Shown: positions 33,558-42,233, numbered from the stretch's first letter. The stretch is DNA of 47,547 bases from Verrucomicrobiota bacterium (GCA_023391285.1 JAEWBF010000098.1:1-47547); one strand, 5' to 3'. Made by a program: numbers and translations. Notes: generated by a model from the sequence alone, not told the origin.

Positions 33558-34514
33558 ATGAAGCCCCTCGTCATCGTGGTCGGTAGTTTCGTTCAGGATC
33601 TCGTCTTCGCCAGCAATCGCTTCCCTTCTCCCGGCGAAACCACACTCGGCACCTTCTCCTTCGGCCCCGGCGGCAAAGGATCGAATCAAGCCGTCGCCTC
33701 CGCTCGCGCCGGCGTCGCCACGCGTTTCATCGGCGCTGTGGGCAACGACACCTTCGGCGCCGGCGCACGCGCCTTCCATCGTTCCGAAGGGATCGATTCG
33801 CGCCTCATCATCAAGGAACGCCACGCCACCGGCACCGCCGCCATCATGGACGATCGCGAAGGCCGCAACCAGATCGTCGTCGCGATCGGCGCGAGCGCGC
33901 AAATCACGCCACGCGATGTGCCCGCCTCCTGGCTGCGTGGCGCGCGCGTCGTGATCGCCCAACACGAAGCGAGTCTCTCGATCAACGCCCACGTCTTCCG
34001 CGCCGCCCGCCGCCTGGGCGCCACCACGATCCTCAATCCCGCGCCCATGCGCGCCGACTTCGATCCCGCCGTGCTGCGTCATGTCGACGTGCTCGTCCCC
34101 AACGAAACCGAGTTCGTCGCTCTCGCCCGGCTCGCCGGCAAGAACATCGACGAATCAACCCTCGCCCATCTCGACGACGCCGCGCTCCAACAGCTCTGCC
34201 GCCATCTCGGCGTGCCCGTGGTGATCGCCACCCTCGGCGCTCGCGGCTGCTTCGTTTCGCTCGCCGATCGATTCGCCCGCATCACCCGCCATCGCGTCAA
34301 GGTGGTCGACAGCACCGGCGCCGGCGACGCCTTCGTCGGCAATCTCGCCGCAGGTTTGGTCAAATTTCAGAACGACATCCTTCGCGCCGCGCACTTCGCC
34401 AACGCCGCCGCCGCACTGTCCGTTACGAAGCCCGGCACGTCCCGCTCCATGCCCACCTTCCGCGAGAGCCTGAAATTGGCCTCAGCCAAAACCGTCCTAT
34501 TTACCGGCAGATGA
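33558..34514 (+). CDS. Ribokinase-family (PfkB) sugar kinase
   Basis: 318 aa from ATG at 33558 (MKPLVIVVGSFVQDLVF). PfkB signature 1 is FGPGGKGSNQAVASARAG and signature 2 is DSTGAGDAFVGNLAAGL, with the catalytic Asp in GAGD. Sequence landmarks such as GNDTFGAGA and ILNPAP are typical of ribokinase. The enzyme phosphorylates a pentose at O5 using ATP. Since deoxyribose-phosphate aldolase and aldehyde dehydrogenase genes lie close by on the other strand, 2-deoxyribose is as plausible a substrate as ribose. Confidence 0.9.
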   Translation: MKPLVIVVGSFVQDLVFASNRFPSPGETTLGTFSFGPGGKGSNQAVASARAGVATRFIGAVGNDTFGAGARAFHRSEGIDSRLIIKERHATGTAAIMDDREGRNQIVVAIGASAQITPRDVPASWLRGARVVIAQHEASLSINAHVFRAARRLGATTILNPAPMRADFDPAVLRHVDVLVPNETEFVALARLAGKNIDESTLAHLDDAALQQLCRHLGVPVVIATLGARGCFVSLADRFARITRHRVKVVDSTGAGDAFVGNLAAGLVKFQNDILRAAHFANAAAALSVTKPGTSRSMPTFRESLKLASAKTVLFTGR

Positions 34515-34526
34515 AGTTTCCCCCTT

Positions 34527-34675
34527 CTGTCATTCTGAGCGAAGCGAGGAATCCAGTTCGATGCTCGCAGTTCGAGCCCACCAACGAAGCACCCAACCGA
34601 CTCTCGCGCCGCCCAGCCTGATCGAGGAGCCAGCAGCGAGTGTCTGCAGTCGTGTCCATTCGTGGTCCCCACCTC
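34527..34675. repeat. Repeat remnants between convergent genes
   Basis: The gap between the ribokinase gene and the convergent ALDH-like gene has no ORF. It contains TCATTCTGAGCGAAGCGAGG near 34539 and a single arm of the family-A palindrome (CGTGTCCATTCGTGGT at 34651-34666), with two of the usual three 10-nt units and no facing arm. Confidence 0.7.
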
Positions 34676-34699
34676 TGAGGACACCATTCCACCGCCCGC

Positions 34700-35563
34700 T
34701 CAAGCCCCCACCGGATGCCACGTCGTCTTGAACTCGAGCGTGTCCCGAATCGCGTAAACACTCTGCGCCGAATCCGCGAACCAGTCCGCCTCCTCTGAAT
34801 CGATCAGCCGCGTGCGCTTCACGCTCTCCGCCGCGCCCAGCTCGAGCGCCTTCCGTTCCTCCGCATTTGCTACGCCTACAATCGCCCGCAGATGCGTGTG
34901 CGTCGCCATCGTTGGCACGATCTCCTTGCGAAACCCCGTCAACAGATTCACCACCCCGCCGGGAAGATCGCTCGTCGCCAGCATCTCTCCCAAAAGGATC
35001 GCCGGATACGGCATCTTCTCCGACGCCAACGCGACCACCGTGTTGCCGCTCACGATTGCCGGCGCGATCAACGAGATCAGCGGCAGCAAGGGCGGACGAT
35101 CCGGCGCGATCACGCCGATTACCCCCATCGGCTCCGTCACCGTAAAGTTGAAATACGGCGCCGCCACCGGATTCACGTTGCCCAGCACCTGTTCATATTT
35201 GTCCGCCCAGCCCGCATAATAAATCAGCCGATCCACCGACAACTCCACGCCCTTCACCGCCCGCTTCGGATCGCAGCCAAACAACACCATCGCATCGATC
35301 ATCTCCTGCCGCCGCGCCTCGAGCATCTCGCCGAGCCGGTAAAGAATCTGCCCGCGATTATACGGCGTCCGCTTCGCCCAACCCGGCCCCGCTTTCGCCG
35401 CCGCCTCGACCGCATTGCGCAAATCCTTCCGCGTGCACTGCGGAATGTTGGCGTAGAAGTTCCCGTCCTTGTCGGCGACCGGAAACACCCGTGCGCTCTC
35501 CGACCGAATGAACGCCCCGCCGACATAAACCTTCGGGGTTTTGGTAACAGGAATTCGGCTCAT
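34700..35563 (-). CDS. Aldehyde dehydrogenase-like protein lacking the catalytic half
   Basis: 287 aa from ATG at 35563, against about 480-500 for a complete ALDH. It aligns with the N-terminal and NAD-binding part: VYVGGAFIRSES, WAKRTPYNRGQILYRLGEML, NFTVTEPMGVIGVIAPDRPP, SGNTVVALASEKMPYPAILL and LPGGVVNLLTGFRKEI. The catalytic glutamate (ELGG) and cysteine regions are absent. The protein ends in its own C-terminus (DWFADSAQSVYAI ... TTWHPVGA) rather than at a frameshift, so it looks like a stable short paralogue. Encoded in one strand-wise run with a complete ALDH and DeoC, it may be a structural or regulatory partner. An origin by deletion is also possible. Confidence 0.8.
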   Translation of the reverse strand: MSRIPVTKTPKVYVGGAFIRSESARVFPVADKDGNFYANIPQCTRKDLRNAVEAAAKAGPGWAKRTPYNRGQILYRLGEMLEARRQEMIDAMVLFGCDPKRAVKGVELSVDRLIYYAGWADKYEQVLGNVNPVAAPYFNFTVTEPMGVIGVIAPDRPPLLPLISLIAPAIVSGNTVVALASEKMPYPAILLGEMLATSDLPGGVVNLLTGFRKEIVPTMATHTHLRAIVGVANAEERKALELGAAESVKRTRLIDSEEADWFADSAQSVYAIRDTLEFKTTWHPVGA

Positions 35564-35578
35564 AAAATATAGGCTTGA

Positions 35579-36940
35579 TCAACTCGCCGCCGGTTCGGCG
35601 TCCTGCAGGTAGGTCTTTTCCCGATACGAACGCGCCACGAGCGCAAACACGAACGCCGTCGCCAGGCACAGCCCCGCGAAGAACAAATAAAACCACGCGC
35701 CCGGCAGCTTGGTCGTGCCGTCTTCGTTGTCGATGAAGTGGTGCACGAGCGCGGTGAACAGATTCCCCGCCGAAATCGAAAGGAGATAGAGCGCCATGAT
35801 GATCGATTTCATCCGCTTCGGCGCCTGCGTATAGGCAAACTCCAGCGACGTGATCGACACCATCACCTCGCCCAGCGAAAGCAGCAGATACGCCGGAACC
35901 TGCCACGCAATCGACGGCTGCTCGCCCGCCGAAATGCGCGACTCGATCCACGCCGCCACCACGAACGACGCAACCGTCACCACCAGTCCGATCCCAATCT
36001 TCCGCAGCGGATTCAGCGGGAACACCCGGCTGATCGCCGGATACAGCACGTAGCTGCAAAACGGAATGAGCGCCAAAATAAAGATGGCATTGAGCGTCTG
36101 CACCTGTGCCGAAAGGACCTCGAACGTCTGCCCAAAAATCGAGACCTGCCGATCCATCTTCTCCGCCTGCAACACCCACTCGCCGCCGCTCTGATCCCAC
36201 AACGACCAGAACACCGCCACAAAAGCGAAGATGATGCCGATCCGCCCCATCGCCGCCCGCCCTTCCGCATTGAAGTTGTCGCGGAAAAACGCCTTCCCCG
36301 CCGGAGGAATGTGCGCGAACTTATAGCGCCCCAGCCAAAACACGAAGGTCGCCATCAGCATCAGCGCCGCCGGCACGCCAAACGCCCACCCCGGCCCGTA
36401 TTTCTGCAACAACACCGGCGTGAGCGGAATCGAGATCAGCGACCCCGCGTTGATCGAAAAATAAAACCAGCCAAATGCCTTCGACAGCAACGGTTGATTC
36501 TCCGCGCTGAACTGATCGCCGACGTGCGCCGACACGCATGGTTTGATTCCGCCCGACCCGATCGCGATCAACATCAACCCGAGTCCGAGTCCGAGCCGCG
36601 TGTGATCCAGCGCCAGCACCACGCTGCCCAGGCAGTAAACGAGCGAGAGCCAGATGATCGTCTTGTATTTCCCCCAAAACGCATCGGCGAGAATCGCCCC
36701 GAACACCGGCAGAAAATAATTCGTCGCGAGAAAAAGATGATACCACTTGTTCGCCTCCGATCCCGACATCGGAGCGAGCTCGCCATCCCGCCCCATCAAA
36801 TACTGCGTCATGAAGATGACGAGGATCGCCCGCATCCCATAGAAATTGAACCGCTCCGCCGCCTCATTCCCCACGATATAGGGAATCCCCGGCGGCATCG
36901 TCTTAATCTTCTGCGGTGCGGTAAGGTAGGTTTTGGACAT
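35579..36940 (-). CDS. POT/PTR-family proton-coupled transporter
   Basis: 453 aa from ATG at 36940. The E-x-x-E-R-F motif on the first helix is present as NEAAERFNFYG, followed by MRAILVIFMTQYLMG, FLPVFGAILADAFWGKYKTI and the POT signature region WFYFSINAGSLISIPLTPVL. Twelve or more hydrophobic segments are visible. The family imports di- and tripeptides or, in some branches, other small solutes with protons. The setting among deoxyribose/aldehyde genes does not prove a nucleoside substrate; peptide uptake remains the default reading. It lies 15 bp upstream of the ALDH-like gene. Confidence 0.9.
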   Translation of the reverse strand: MSKTYLTAPQKIKTMPPGIPYIVGNEAAERFNFYGMRAILVIFMTQYLMGRDGELAPMSGSEANKWYHLFLATNYFLPVFGAILADAFWGKYKTIIWLSLVYCLGSVVLALDHTRLGLGLGLMLIAIGSGGIKPCVSAHVGDQFSAENQPLLSKAFGWFYFSINAGSLISIPLTPVLLQKYGPGWAFGVPAALMLMATFVFWLGRYKFAHIPPAGKAFFRDNFNAEGRAAMGRIGIIFAFVAVFWSLWDQSGGEWVLQAEKMDRQVSIFGQTFEVLSAQVQTLNAIFILALIPFCSYVLYPAISRVFPLNPLRKIGIGLVVTVASFVVAAWIESRISAGEQPSIAWQVPAYLLLSLGEVMVSITSLEFAYTQAPKRMKSIIMALYLLSISAGNLFTALVHHFIDNEDGTTKLPGAWFYLFFAGLCLATAFVFALVARSYREKTYLQDAEPAAS

Positions 36941-36951
36941 CAGAAAGAATC

Positions 36952-37385
36952 AACCACGAATGGACACGAATTCACACGAATGCATCACAGCACGATCCGC
37001 TCCCACTCCAGCTTTGCTCGTTTGAAGTTTAGGATCACACCGACACGCAGCTTCGTGATCCGAAGATAGTTCATCATCTCGCCTCGCTCATGGTCTGTGA
37101 TCCGATCGATCACTTTCGCATCTACCACGACCGCATTGTCGACGATCAGGTCAGGAACGAACTCGGATATCAGCTGCGTCTTATAAAGAACCGGGAATCG
37201 ACGCTGCTGCTCCGGGAGATGGCCCCGCAGCCGGAGCTCTATGATCAAACCATTCTCATACGGTTTCTCATGCAGCCCATGTCCCACTTCGCGCAAAACC
37301 TCCAACGCCGACCCAACTATCGAATAAACCAGCTCGCCATGGAGTAGCTTCTCCTCTTCGTGTCCATTCGTGTCCATTCGTGGTT
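36952..37385. mobile_element. Family-A inverted-repeat cassette carrying a GxxExxY gene
   Basis: The 29-nt arms (36952-36980 and 37357-37385) match at 27 positions in inverted orientation. Each arm has three direct repeats of CACGAAT at exact 10-nt spacing. The enclosed gene starts inside the right arm, so its first residues (MDTNGHE) are repeat-encoded. It separates the complete ALDH gene from the POT transporter gene. Confidence 0.75.
36985..37377 (-). CDS. GxxExxY protein, PD-(D/E)XK nuclease-like, second copy
   Basis: 130 aa from ATG at 37377, the only in-frame ATG upstream of the conserved region and lying in the inverted repeat. The family motif is G34-L-H-E37-K-P-Y40. The nuclease-like residues are D76 in FVPDLIV and D86/K88 in VVVDAKVID, followed by MMNYLRITKLRVGVILNFK. 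Glu of the ExK motif is replaced by Asp, which many PD-(D/E)XK enzymes tolerate. It has the same orientation as the surrounding genes, unlike the first copy. Role unknown; see the cassette entries. Confidence 0.88.
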   Translation of the reverse strand: MDTNGHEEEKLLHGELVYSIVGSALEVLREVGHGLHEKPYENGLIIELRLRGHLPEQQRRFPVLYKTQLISEFVPDLIVDNAVVVDAKVIDRITDHERGEMMNYLRITKLRVGVILNFKRAKLEWERIVL

Positions 37386-37397
37386 AAAAGAGTTCCG

Positions 37398-38903
37398 TCA
37401 AACCACCTTGCAGTAATCCAACAACCCCTGCCGCCCGCCTTCTCGCCCGAAACCGCTTTCTTTGTATCCGCCAAACGGCGACGTCGGATCGAACTTGTTA
37501 TACGTATTCGCCCAGACCACGCCCGCCTTCAGCTCCGTCGACATCTTCAAAATCCGCGAGCCTTTGTCTGTCCACACCCCCGCGCTTAAACCATACGCCG
37601 TGTTGTTCGCTTTCTCGATCGCCTCCTCCACCGTCCGAAACGTCAACACGCTCAACACCGGCCCGAAAATCTCCTCGCGCGCGATGCGATGGCTCATCGT
37701 GACCTCCGAGAAAATCGTCGGCCGGAAGTAATAACCTTTCGTCGGCAGCCGGCCCGTCGGCTGAAACATCTCCGCGCCGTCCTTTACGCCGCTCTCCACC
37801 AGCTCGGTAATCTTCGCGAGCTGCTCCTTCGAATTGATCGCGCCGATATCGGTGTTCTTGTCCAGCGGATCGCCCACGCGGAGCACGCGAATCCGATTCT
37901 TCAACTTCGTCAGCACCCGCTCCGCCACCGGCTCGTGCACCAGCAAACGCGATCCCGCACAACACACGTGACCCTGATTGAAAAAGATTCCGTTGACGAT
38001 GCCCTCCACCGCCTGATCGAGCGGCGCGTCGTCGAACACAATGTTCGCCGCCTTTCCCCCGAGCTCCATCGTCATCTTCTTCCCGCTGCCCGCGAGTGAG
38101 CGCATGATGATCTTGCCCACGTCCGTCGAACCGGTGAACGCCACCTTCGCTGCGGTCGGATGCGACATCACCGCCGCGCCCACCTCGCCCGCGCCCGTCA
38201 CGAAATTCACCACGCCCGGCGGCAACCCCGCATCGCGAATGATCTCCGCGAGTTTCAAGCACGTGATCGACGTCGTCTCTGCCGGCTTCAACACCACGCA
38301 ATTCCCCATCGCCAGCGCCGGCGCCAGTTTCCACGCCAGCATCAACAACGGAAAATTCCACGGAATCACCTGACCCACCACGCCGAGCGGCGCCACCCGC
38401 GCACCCGGCGCAACATACTCGAGTTTGTCCGCCCAGCCCGCGTGATAGAAAAAATGCGCCGCGGCCATCGGCACATCGAAGTCGCGCGACTCCTTGATCG
38501 GCTTCCCCCCATCGAGCGTCTCCGCCACCGCAAACTCCCGCGCGCGGTCCTGCAACAAGCGCGCAATTCGAAACAAATACTTCGCGCGCTCACGCCCCGC
38601 CATCTTCCCCCACGTCGTCTCCAACGCCTTTTTCGCCGCCGCATAGGCGGCATCGACATCCGCCGCCGACGCCAGCGCGATCTCCGCCAGCTTCTTCTCG
38701 TTGGCCGGATTGATCGAATCGAAATACTGGGCCGATTTCGGCGCAACGAACTCCCCGCCGATGAACAAATCATACCGCGCCTGCAGCCGCGGATCCGCCG
38801 TCTCCGGCGCCGGGTCGAACTCCCACAAATCCCCAAAAATCAACTCAGGCGCAGGACGCCCCGGACGGGTGGTTCTCTTTTTCTCAGGAGCAACAGTAGC
38901 CAT
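37398..38903 (-). CDS. NAD(P)-dependent aldehyde dehydrogenase
   Basis: 501 aa from ATG at 38903 (MATVAPEKKRTTRPGR); the longer frame to 38942 runs into a repeat. Complete ALDH features: VGQVIPWNFPLLMLAWKLAP, VVLKPAETTS, FTGSTDVGK, the catalytic Glu in MELGGKAANIVF and the catalytic Cys in GHVCCAGSRL, and a C-terminal EEIFGPVLSV. It oxidises an aldehyde to the acid with NAD(P). The likely aldehyde is acetaldehyde made by the deoxyribose-phosphate aldolase encoded upstream. The N-terminal 45 residues are a basic, Pro-rich extension not usual for the family. Confidence 0.92.
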   Translation of the reverse strand: MATVAPEKKRTTRPGRPAPELIFGDLWEFDPAPETADPRLQARYDLFIGGEFVAPKSAQYFDSINPANEKKLAEIALASAADVDAAYAAAKKALETTWGKMAGRERAKYLFRIARLLQDRAREFAVAETLDGGKPIKESRDFDVPMAAAHFFYHAGWADKLEYVAPGARVAPLGVVGQVIPWNFPLLMLAWKLAPALAMGNCVVLKPAETTSITCLKLAEIIRDAGLPPGVVNFVTGAGEVGAAVMSHPTAAKVAFTGSTDVGKIIMRSLAGSGKKMTMELGGKAANIVFDDAPLDQAVEGIVNGIFFNQGHVCCAGSRLLVHEPVAERVLTKLKNRIRVLRVGDPLDKNTDIGAINSKEQLAKITELVESGVKDGAEMFQPTGRLPTKGYYFRPTIFSEVTMSHRIAREEIFGPVLSVLTFRTVEEAIEKANNTAYGLSAGVWTDKGSRILKMSTELKAGVVWANTYNKFDPTSPFGGYKESGFGREGGRQGLLDYCKVV

Positions 38904-38918
38904 GGACGGAAGGGATTG

Positions 38919-38991
38919 AACCACGGATGAACACAGATGCACACGGATTCAGAATGAAATTATCTGTGTCCATCCGTGTTCATCCGTGGTT
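38919..38991. repeat. Family-A palindrome without an ORF
   Basis: The 30-nt arms (38919-38948 and 38962-38991) match at 27 of 30 positions in inverted orientation around a 13-nt loop. Each arm has three 7-nt cores (CACGGAT or CACAGAT) at exact 10-nt spacing. It fills the gap between the deoC and ALDH genes and shares its arm pattern with the GxxExxY cassette at 36952-37385. Confidence 0.9.
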
Positions 38992-38997
38992 GAAAAC

Positions 38998-39936
38998 TCA
39001 GTAACTCTCCGCCGCTTCGCTGAAGTAATACGGCGCCTGATACGCCCCCGTCCGCTCTTTCTCCAGCTGACGCAGCAAATCGTTCAACAACGAGCTCGCG
39101 CCAAAACGATACCGCTCGTTGTTCAACCACGCGTCGCCGAGCGTTTCCTTCACCGCGATCAAAAACTGCAACGCCTGCTTCGCCGTGCGAATCCCGCCCG
39201 CCGGCTTCATCCCGATCGCCACGCCCGTATCCAAATAATGATCACGGATCGCTTCGAGCATCACCTGATTGTTCGCCAGCGTCGCGTTCAACGACGTCTT
39301 GCCCGTGCTCGTCTTGATGAAATCCCCCTCGCGAATCGCCCGCATCGCAATGCAGGACGCGGCCCGAATATTGTCGTAAGTCTCCAACTCGCTCACCTCG
39401 AGAATCACCTTCAACGCCGCATCCCCGCACGCCTCCACCACCGCCGCGATCTCATCCTGCACCTCGCGAAACTCCCCCGCGAGAAACGCGCCGCGATTGA
39501 TCACCATGTCGATCTCGTCCGCGCCATCCGCCACCGCCGCCTTCACCTCCGCCAACCGCGTCTTCAGCGGCGCCTGCCCGCTCGGAAACGCCGTCGCCAC
39601 CGACGCGATCCGCACGTCCGTGTCCGTCCCCAGCGCCTTCCGCGCGTGCCGCACCATCGATGGGTAAACACACACCGCCGCCACCCGCGGCACGTCCTCC
39701 GCCTCATGCGGCCGCAGCGCCTTCCGGCAAAGCGACGCCACCTTCCCCGGCGTGTCCTTTCCTTCGAGGGTCGTCAGATCGACCATCGAGACGGCCGTCT
39801 TCAATCCCCACACCTTGGCGTTCTTCTTGATCGAACGCGTGGTGTATTTCGCCACGCGCTCTTCGACGCCCACCGCGTCAACGGTGCCAATTTCCTCCCA
39901 CAACCGGCGGAATGCCGCGGTGCCTGCGCTCAGCAT
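38998..39936 (-). CDS. deoC: Deoxyribose-phosphate aldolase (long, class II DeoC type)
   Basis: 312 aa from ATG at 39936. The Schiff-base lysine is in ALKVILEVSEL and the second catalytic lysine in IGMKPAGGIRT. DFIKTSTGK and DEIDMVINRGAFLAG are also diagnostic. It cleaves 2-deoxyribose-5-phosphate to acetaldehyde and glyceraldehyde-3-phosphate. It probably heads the run deoC, ALDH, POT transporter, ALDH-like. The acetaldehyde product explains the adjacent ALDH. Confidence 0.94.
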   Translation of the reverse strand: MLSAGTAAFRRLWEEIGTVDAVGVEERVAKYTTRSIKKNAKVWGLKTAVSMVDLTTLEGKDTPGKVASLCRKALRPHEAEDVPRVAAVCVYPSMVRHARKALGTDTDVRIASVATAFPSGQAPLKTRLAEVKAAVADGADEIDMVINRGAFLAGEFREVQDEIAAVVEACGDAALKVILEVSELETYDNIRAASCIAMRAIREGDFIKTSTGKTSLNATLANNQVMLEAIRDHYLDTGVAIGMKPAGGIRTAKQALQFLIAVKETLGDAWLNNERYRFGASSLLNDLLRQLEKERTGAYQAPYYFSEAAESY

Positions 39937-40000
39937 GCGCGCACTATCGGTCGCGGCTTTTCGGAAGCCAAATGAAATTCCGCCAAACCACCGCCGCCGC

Positions 40001-40501
40001 CTACTTGCCCGACTTTTTCAGAAACGGCAGCAAGCGCTGCTCGAACTCCTCCTTGTGCTCCGCGCCTTCCTTGCGATCGCGAATATTGCCGTCGCGGTCG
40101 ATGATGAACGTCGTCGGAATCGCGTTGATCGGACGATCCCCCGCAAACGCCTCGAGCACCTCATCCGTCGACATCACAATCGGATAGTTGATGTTGTTCT
40201 TCGACACGAAGCTCTTCACCAGACTCGCCCCGCGCGGCGGCGCGTCCACGGAAATGCCCACGATCACCAGATCGTCTTTGTATTTCTCCTGCAGCTCGAT
40301 GTAGCCCGGGATCTCCATGCGGCACGGCCCGCACCACGTCGCCCAGAAATCGACCACCACCACTTTGCCTTTGAACGTTTCCGAGCTCACCGCCTTGCCG
40401 CTCGGGTCCTTCAACGTCCACGAGGGCGCCGGACGCGCCGCCGCGAGCGCCGCACCAGCCAGCGCGAGGGAAACAACCAGGAATGTGCGTAGTGTTTTCA
40501 T
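40001..40501 (-). CDS. TlpA/ResA-like thioredoxin-fold protein, exported
   Basis: 166 aa from ATG at 40501. A signal peptide or anchor (TFLVVSLALAGAALAAA) precedes a redoxin domain with the active site W56-C57-G-P-C60 (DFWATWCGPC). The cis-Pro loop reads INAIPTTFIID and the typical insertion KYKDDLVIVGISVDA is present. It is expected to reduce disulfides or act in cytochrome c maturation on the outer side of the inner membrane. It stands between deoC and a LysR gene with no clear functional partner. Confidence 0.9.
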   Translation of the reverse strand: MKTLRTFLVVSLALAGAALAAARPAPSWTLKDPSGKAVSSETFKGKVVVVDFWATWCGPCRMEIPGYIELQEKYKDDLVIVGISVDAPPRGASLVKSFVSKNNINYPIVMSTDEVLEAFAGDRPINAIPTTFIIDRDGNIRDRKEGAEHKEEFEQRLLPFLKKSGK

Positions 40502-40555
40502 GGAGACAAAGAGGTGAGGACTCGCGAACCGGCTCGGACGCCGCGGAACACAGCC

Positions 40556-41461
40556 TTACGTTGTGGCCCTTTCCGCCGGCGGCAAATCGAGCCCGAGAAT
40601 CTCGATGAACTTCTTCATCGCCGGCGTCAGCACGCGTCCCTTGCGGTGCAGGATCGCCAGCGGCCGCGTGAAATCCTTCCCCTTGAACCGAATCGCCGCG
40701 AGCGTGCCCTGCTGCACTTCCTGCTGCACCGTCGCCTGCGGCACGATCGCCACGCCGTGATCGATCTCCACCGCTCGCTTCACCGTCTCGATGTTGTCGA
40801 ACTCCATCACCGGTTCGATTTCCAATTTGTTGTCGCGAAAAATCTGGTCGACCGCCTTGCGCGTCGGGATGTCCGGGTCGAACCCAATGAATCGCTGCGC
40901 GGCGAGTTGCTTGAGCTCCAACTCTCCCACCTTCGCCAACGGGTGATTCGGATGCGCAATCAACACCAGATGATCGTTCCGAAACGGCAACACTTCGATC
41001 TGACGCTGCTTCACCGGAAACGCCACCAACCCAAAATCCACCGAATTGTGCAGAATGTCCTCATACACGAGATTCGACCGACGATACTCGACGCGAACAT
41101 TCACGGACGGGAAATCGTGCAGGAATTTCTTAATAAACGGCGGCAGCTCATGCAGCCCGATCGAGTAAATCGTCGAGATGCGAATCGTCCCGCTGATCAC
41201 CTTCTTCATCTCCTGCAACTCGCTCAACAACTTGTCGTAGGTGTGCAGCATCTCCTTCGCCGACTCATAAACGCGCTGCCCTTCCCGCGTGAGCTGAAAC
41301 TGCTTCTGGCTCCGATCGATCAGCAGTGTCTTGAAGTGCCGCTCCATCGCCCGCGCCTGCTGGCTCACCGCAGACTGCGTGATGCCATTCAATTTGGCCG
41401 ATTTCGAAAAACTCTTCGTCTCGACGAGGTCGGCGAAAATTTTAAAATTCTCAATTTGCAT
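40556..41461 (-). CDS. LysR-family transcriptional regulator
   Basis: 301 aa from ATG at 41461 (MQIENFKIFADLVETKSFSK). The winged HTH includes KLNGITQSAVSQQARAMERH. The effector domain contains GTIRISTIYSIGLHELPPFI, VDFGLVAFPVKQRQIEVLPF and VKRAVEIDHGVAIVPQATVQ, closest in style to the CysL/CbbR-like subgroup. It diverges from the YggS gene with a 64-bp gap. Target and effector are unknown. Confidence 0.9.
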   Translation of the reverse strand: MQIENFKIFADLVETKSFSKSAKLNGITQSAVSQQARAMERHFKTLLIDRSQKQFQLTREGQRVYESAKEMLHTYDKLLSELQEMKKVISGTIRISTIYSIGLHELPPFIKKFLHDFPSVNVRVEYRRSNLVYEDILHNSVDFGLVAFPVKQRQIEVLPFRNDHLVLIAHPNHPLAKVGELELKQLAAQRFIGFDPDIPTRKAVDQIFRDNKLEIEPVMEFDNIETVKRAVEIDHGVAIVPQATVQQEVQQGTLAAIRFKGKDFTRPLAILHRKGRVLTPAMKKFIEILGLDLPPAERATT

Positions 41462-41525
41462 GGTTCGCGCGCGGTTCCCTGATCATTAAGAGACCTAATT
41501 CTGCGAGCCCAACAAGCAATGCTCA

Positions 41526-42233
41526 ATGCTCCCGACTTATAACGAATTTTGTGACAGGCTCGCCGAGGTGCAGCGCGACATCGCCACAGCTTGTCGTCTC
41601 GCCCGACGCGAGCCCGCCTCCGTCACTCTTCTTCCCGTCACGAAAACCCATCCCGCCGAAGCCGCCGACTACGTCGCCCGGGCCGGCCTCCGTGCCGTGG
41701 GCGAGAATCGTGTGCAGGAAGGCGTCGCCAAACGCGCGCAAGCTGCTGCTTCGTTGCAATGGGAGCTCATCGGTCATCTCCAATCCAACAAGGCCCGCCT
41801 CGCGGCCGAACACTTCGACCGTATCCAAAGTGTGGATAGCGAGAAGCTTCTCAATCACCTCGACCGCGCCGCCGCCGAACTCGGCCGCACGCTCCCCGTC
41901 CTCCTTCAAATCAACGCCGGTCGCGATCCCGCCAAGTTTGGCGCCGAACTCGAAGACACGCCGCGACTGCTCGATCTCGCTCTCAACAAAACGCATCTCC
42001 GCGTCGATGGCTTCATGACCATTGCGCCGCTTTCCGACGACCCCGCCGTCGCTCAGCGAACGTTCGCCACCTTGCGCGAACTCCGCGACACCCTCGCGGC
42101 CAAAACCGGCGCCCCCTTGCGCGAACTTTCGATGGGCATGAGTGGCGACTTCGCCGCCGCCATCGCCGCCGGCAGCACCGTCATCCGCATCGGCACCGCT
42201 CTCTTCGGTCATCGCGAAAAAGCCCCCGCCTAA
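41526..42233 (+). CDS. YggS-family PLP-binding protein (PLP homeostasis)
   Basis: 235 aa from ATG at 41526. The PLP lysine is in LLPVTKTHPAEA, followed by GENRVQEG, WELIGHLQSNKA and IQSVDSEKL. ELSMGMSGDFAAAI and IRIGTALFGHR complete the fold. YggS/PLPBP proteins bind pyridoxal phosphate and balance its pool and amino-acid metabolism, without a known enzyme activity. The C-terminus is typical. A dispersed repeat follows (42255-42279). Confidence 0.94.
   Translation: MLPTYNEFCDRLAEVQRDIATACRLARREPASVTLLPVTKTHPAEAADYVARAGLRAVGENRVQEGVAKRAQAAASLQWELIGHLQSNKARLAAEHFDRIQSVDSEKLLNHLDRAAAELGRTLPVLLQINAGRDPAKFGAELEDTPRLLDLALNKTHLRVDGFMTIAPLSDDPAVAQRTFATLRELRDTLAAKTGAPLRELSMGMSGDFAAAIAAGSTVIRIGTALFGHREKAPA

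Noticed and set aside
34539..34565. The TCATTCTGAGCGAAGCGAGG sequence as a novel element
   Set aside because: As far as I recall, very similar dispersed sequences occur in many unrelated bacterial genomes, so it is noted only as a repeat.
36952..37385. The GxxExxY cassette as a conventional insertion sequence
   Set aside because: No transposase, no target-site duplication that I can see, and the arms consist of direct repeats rather than simple terminal ends.
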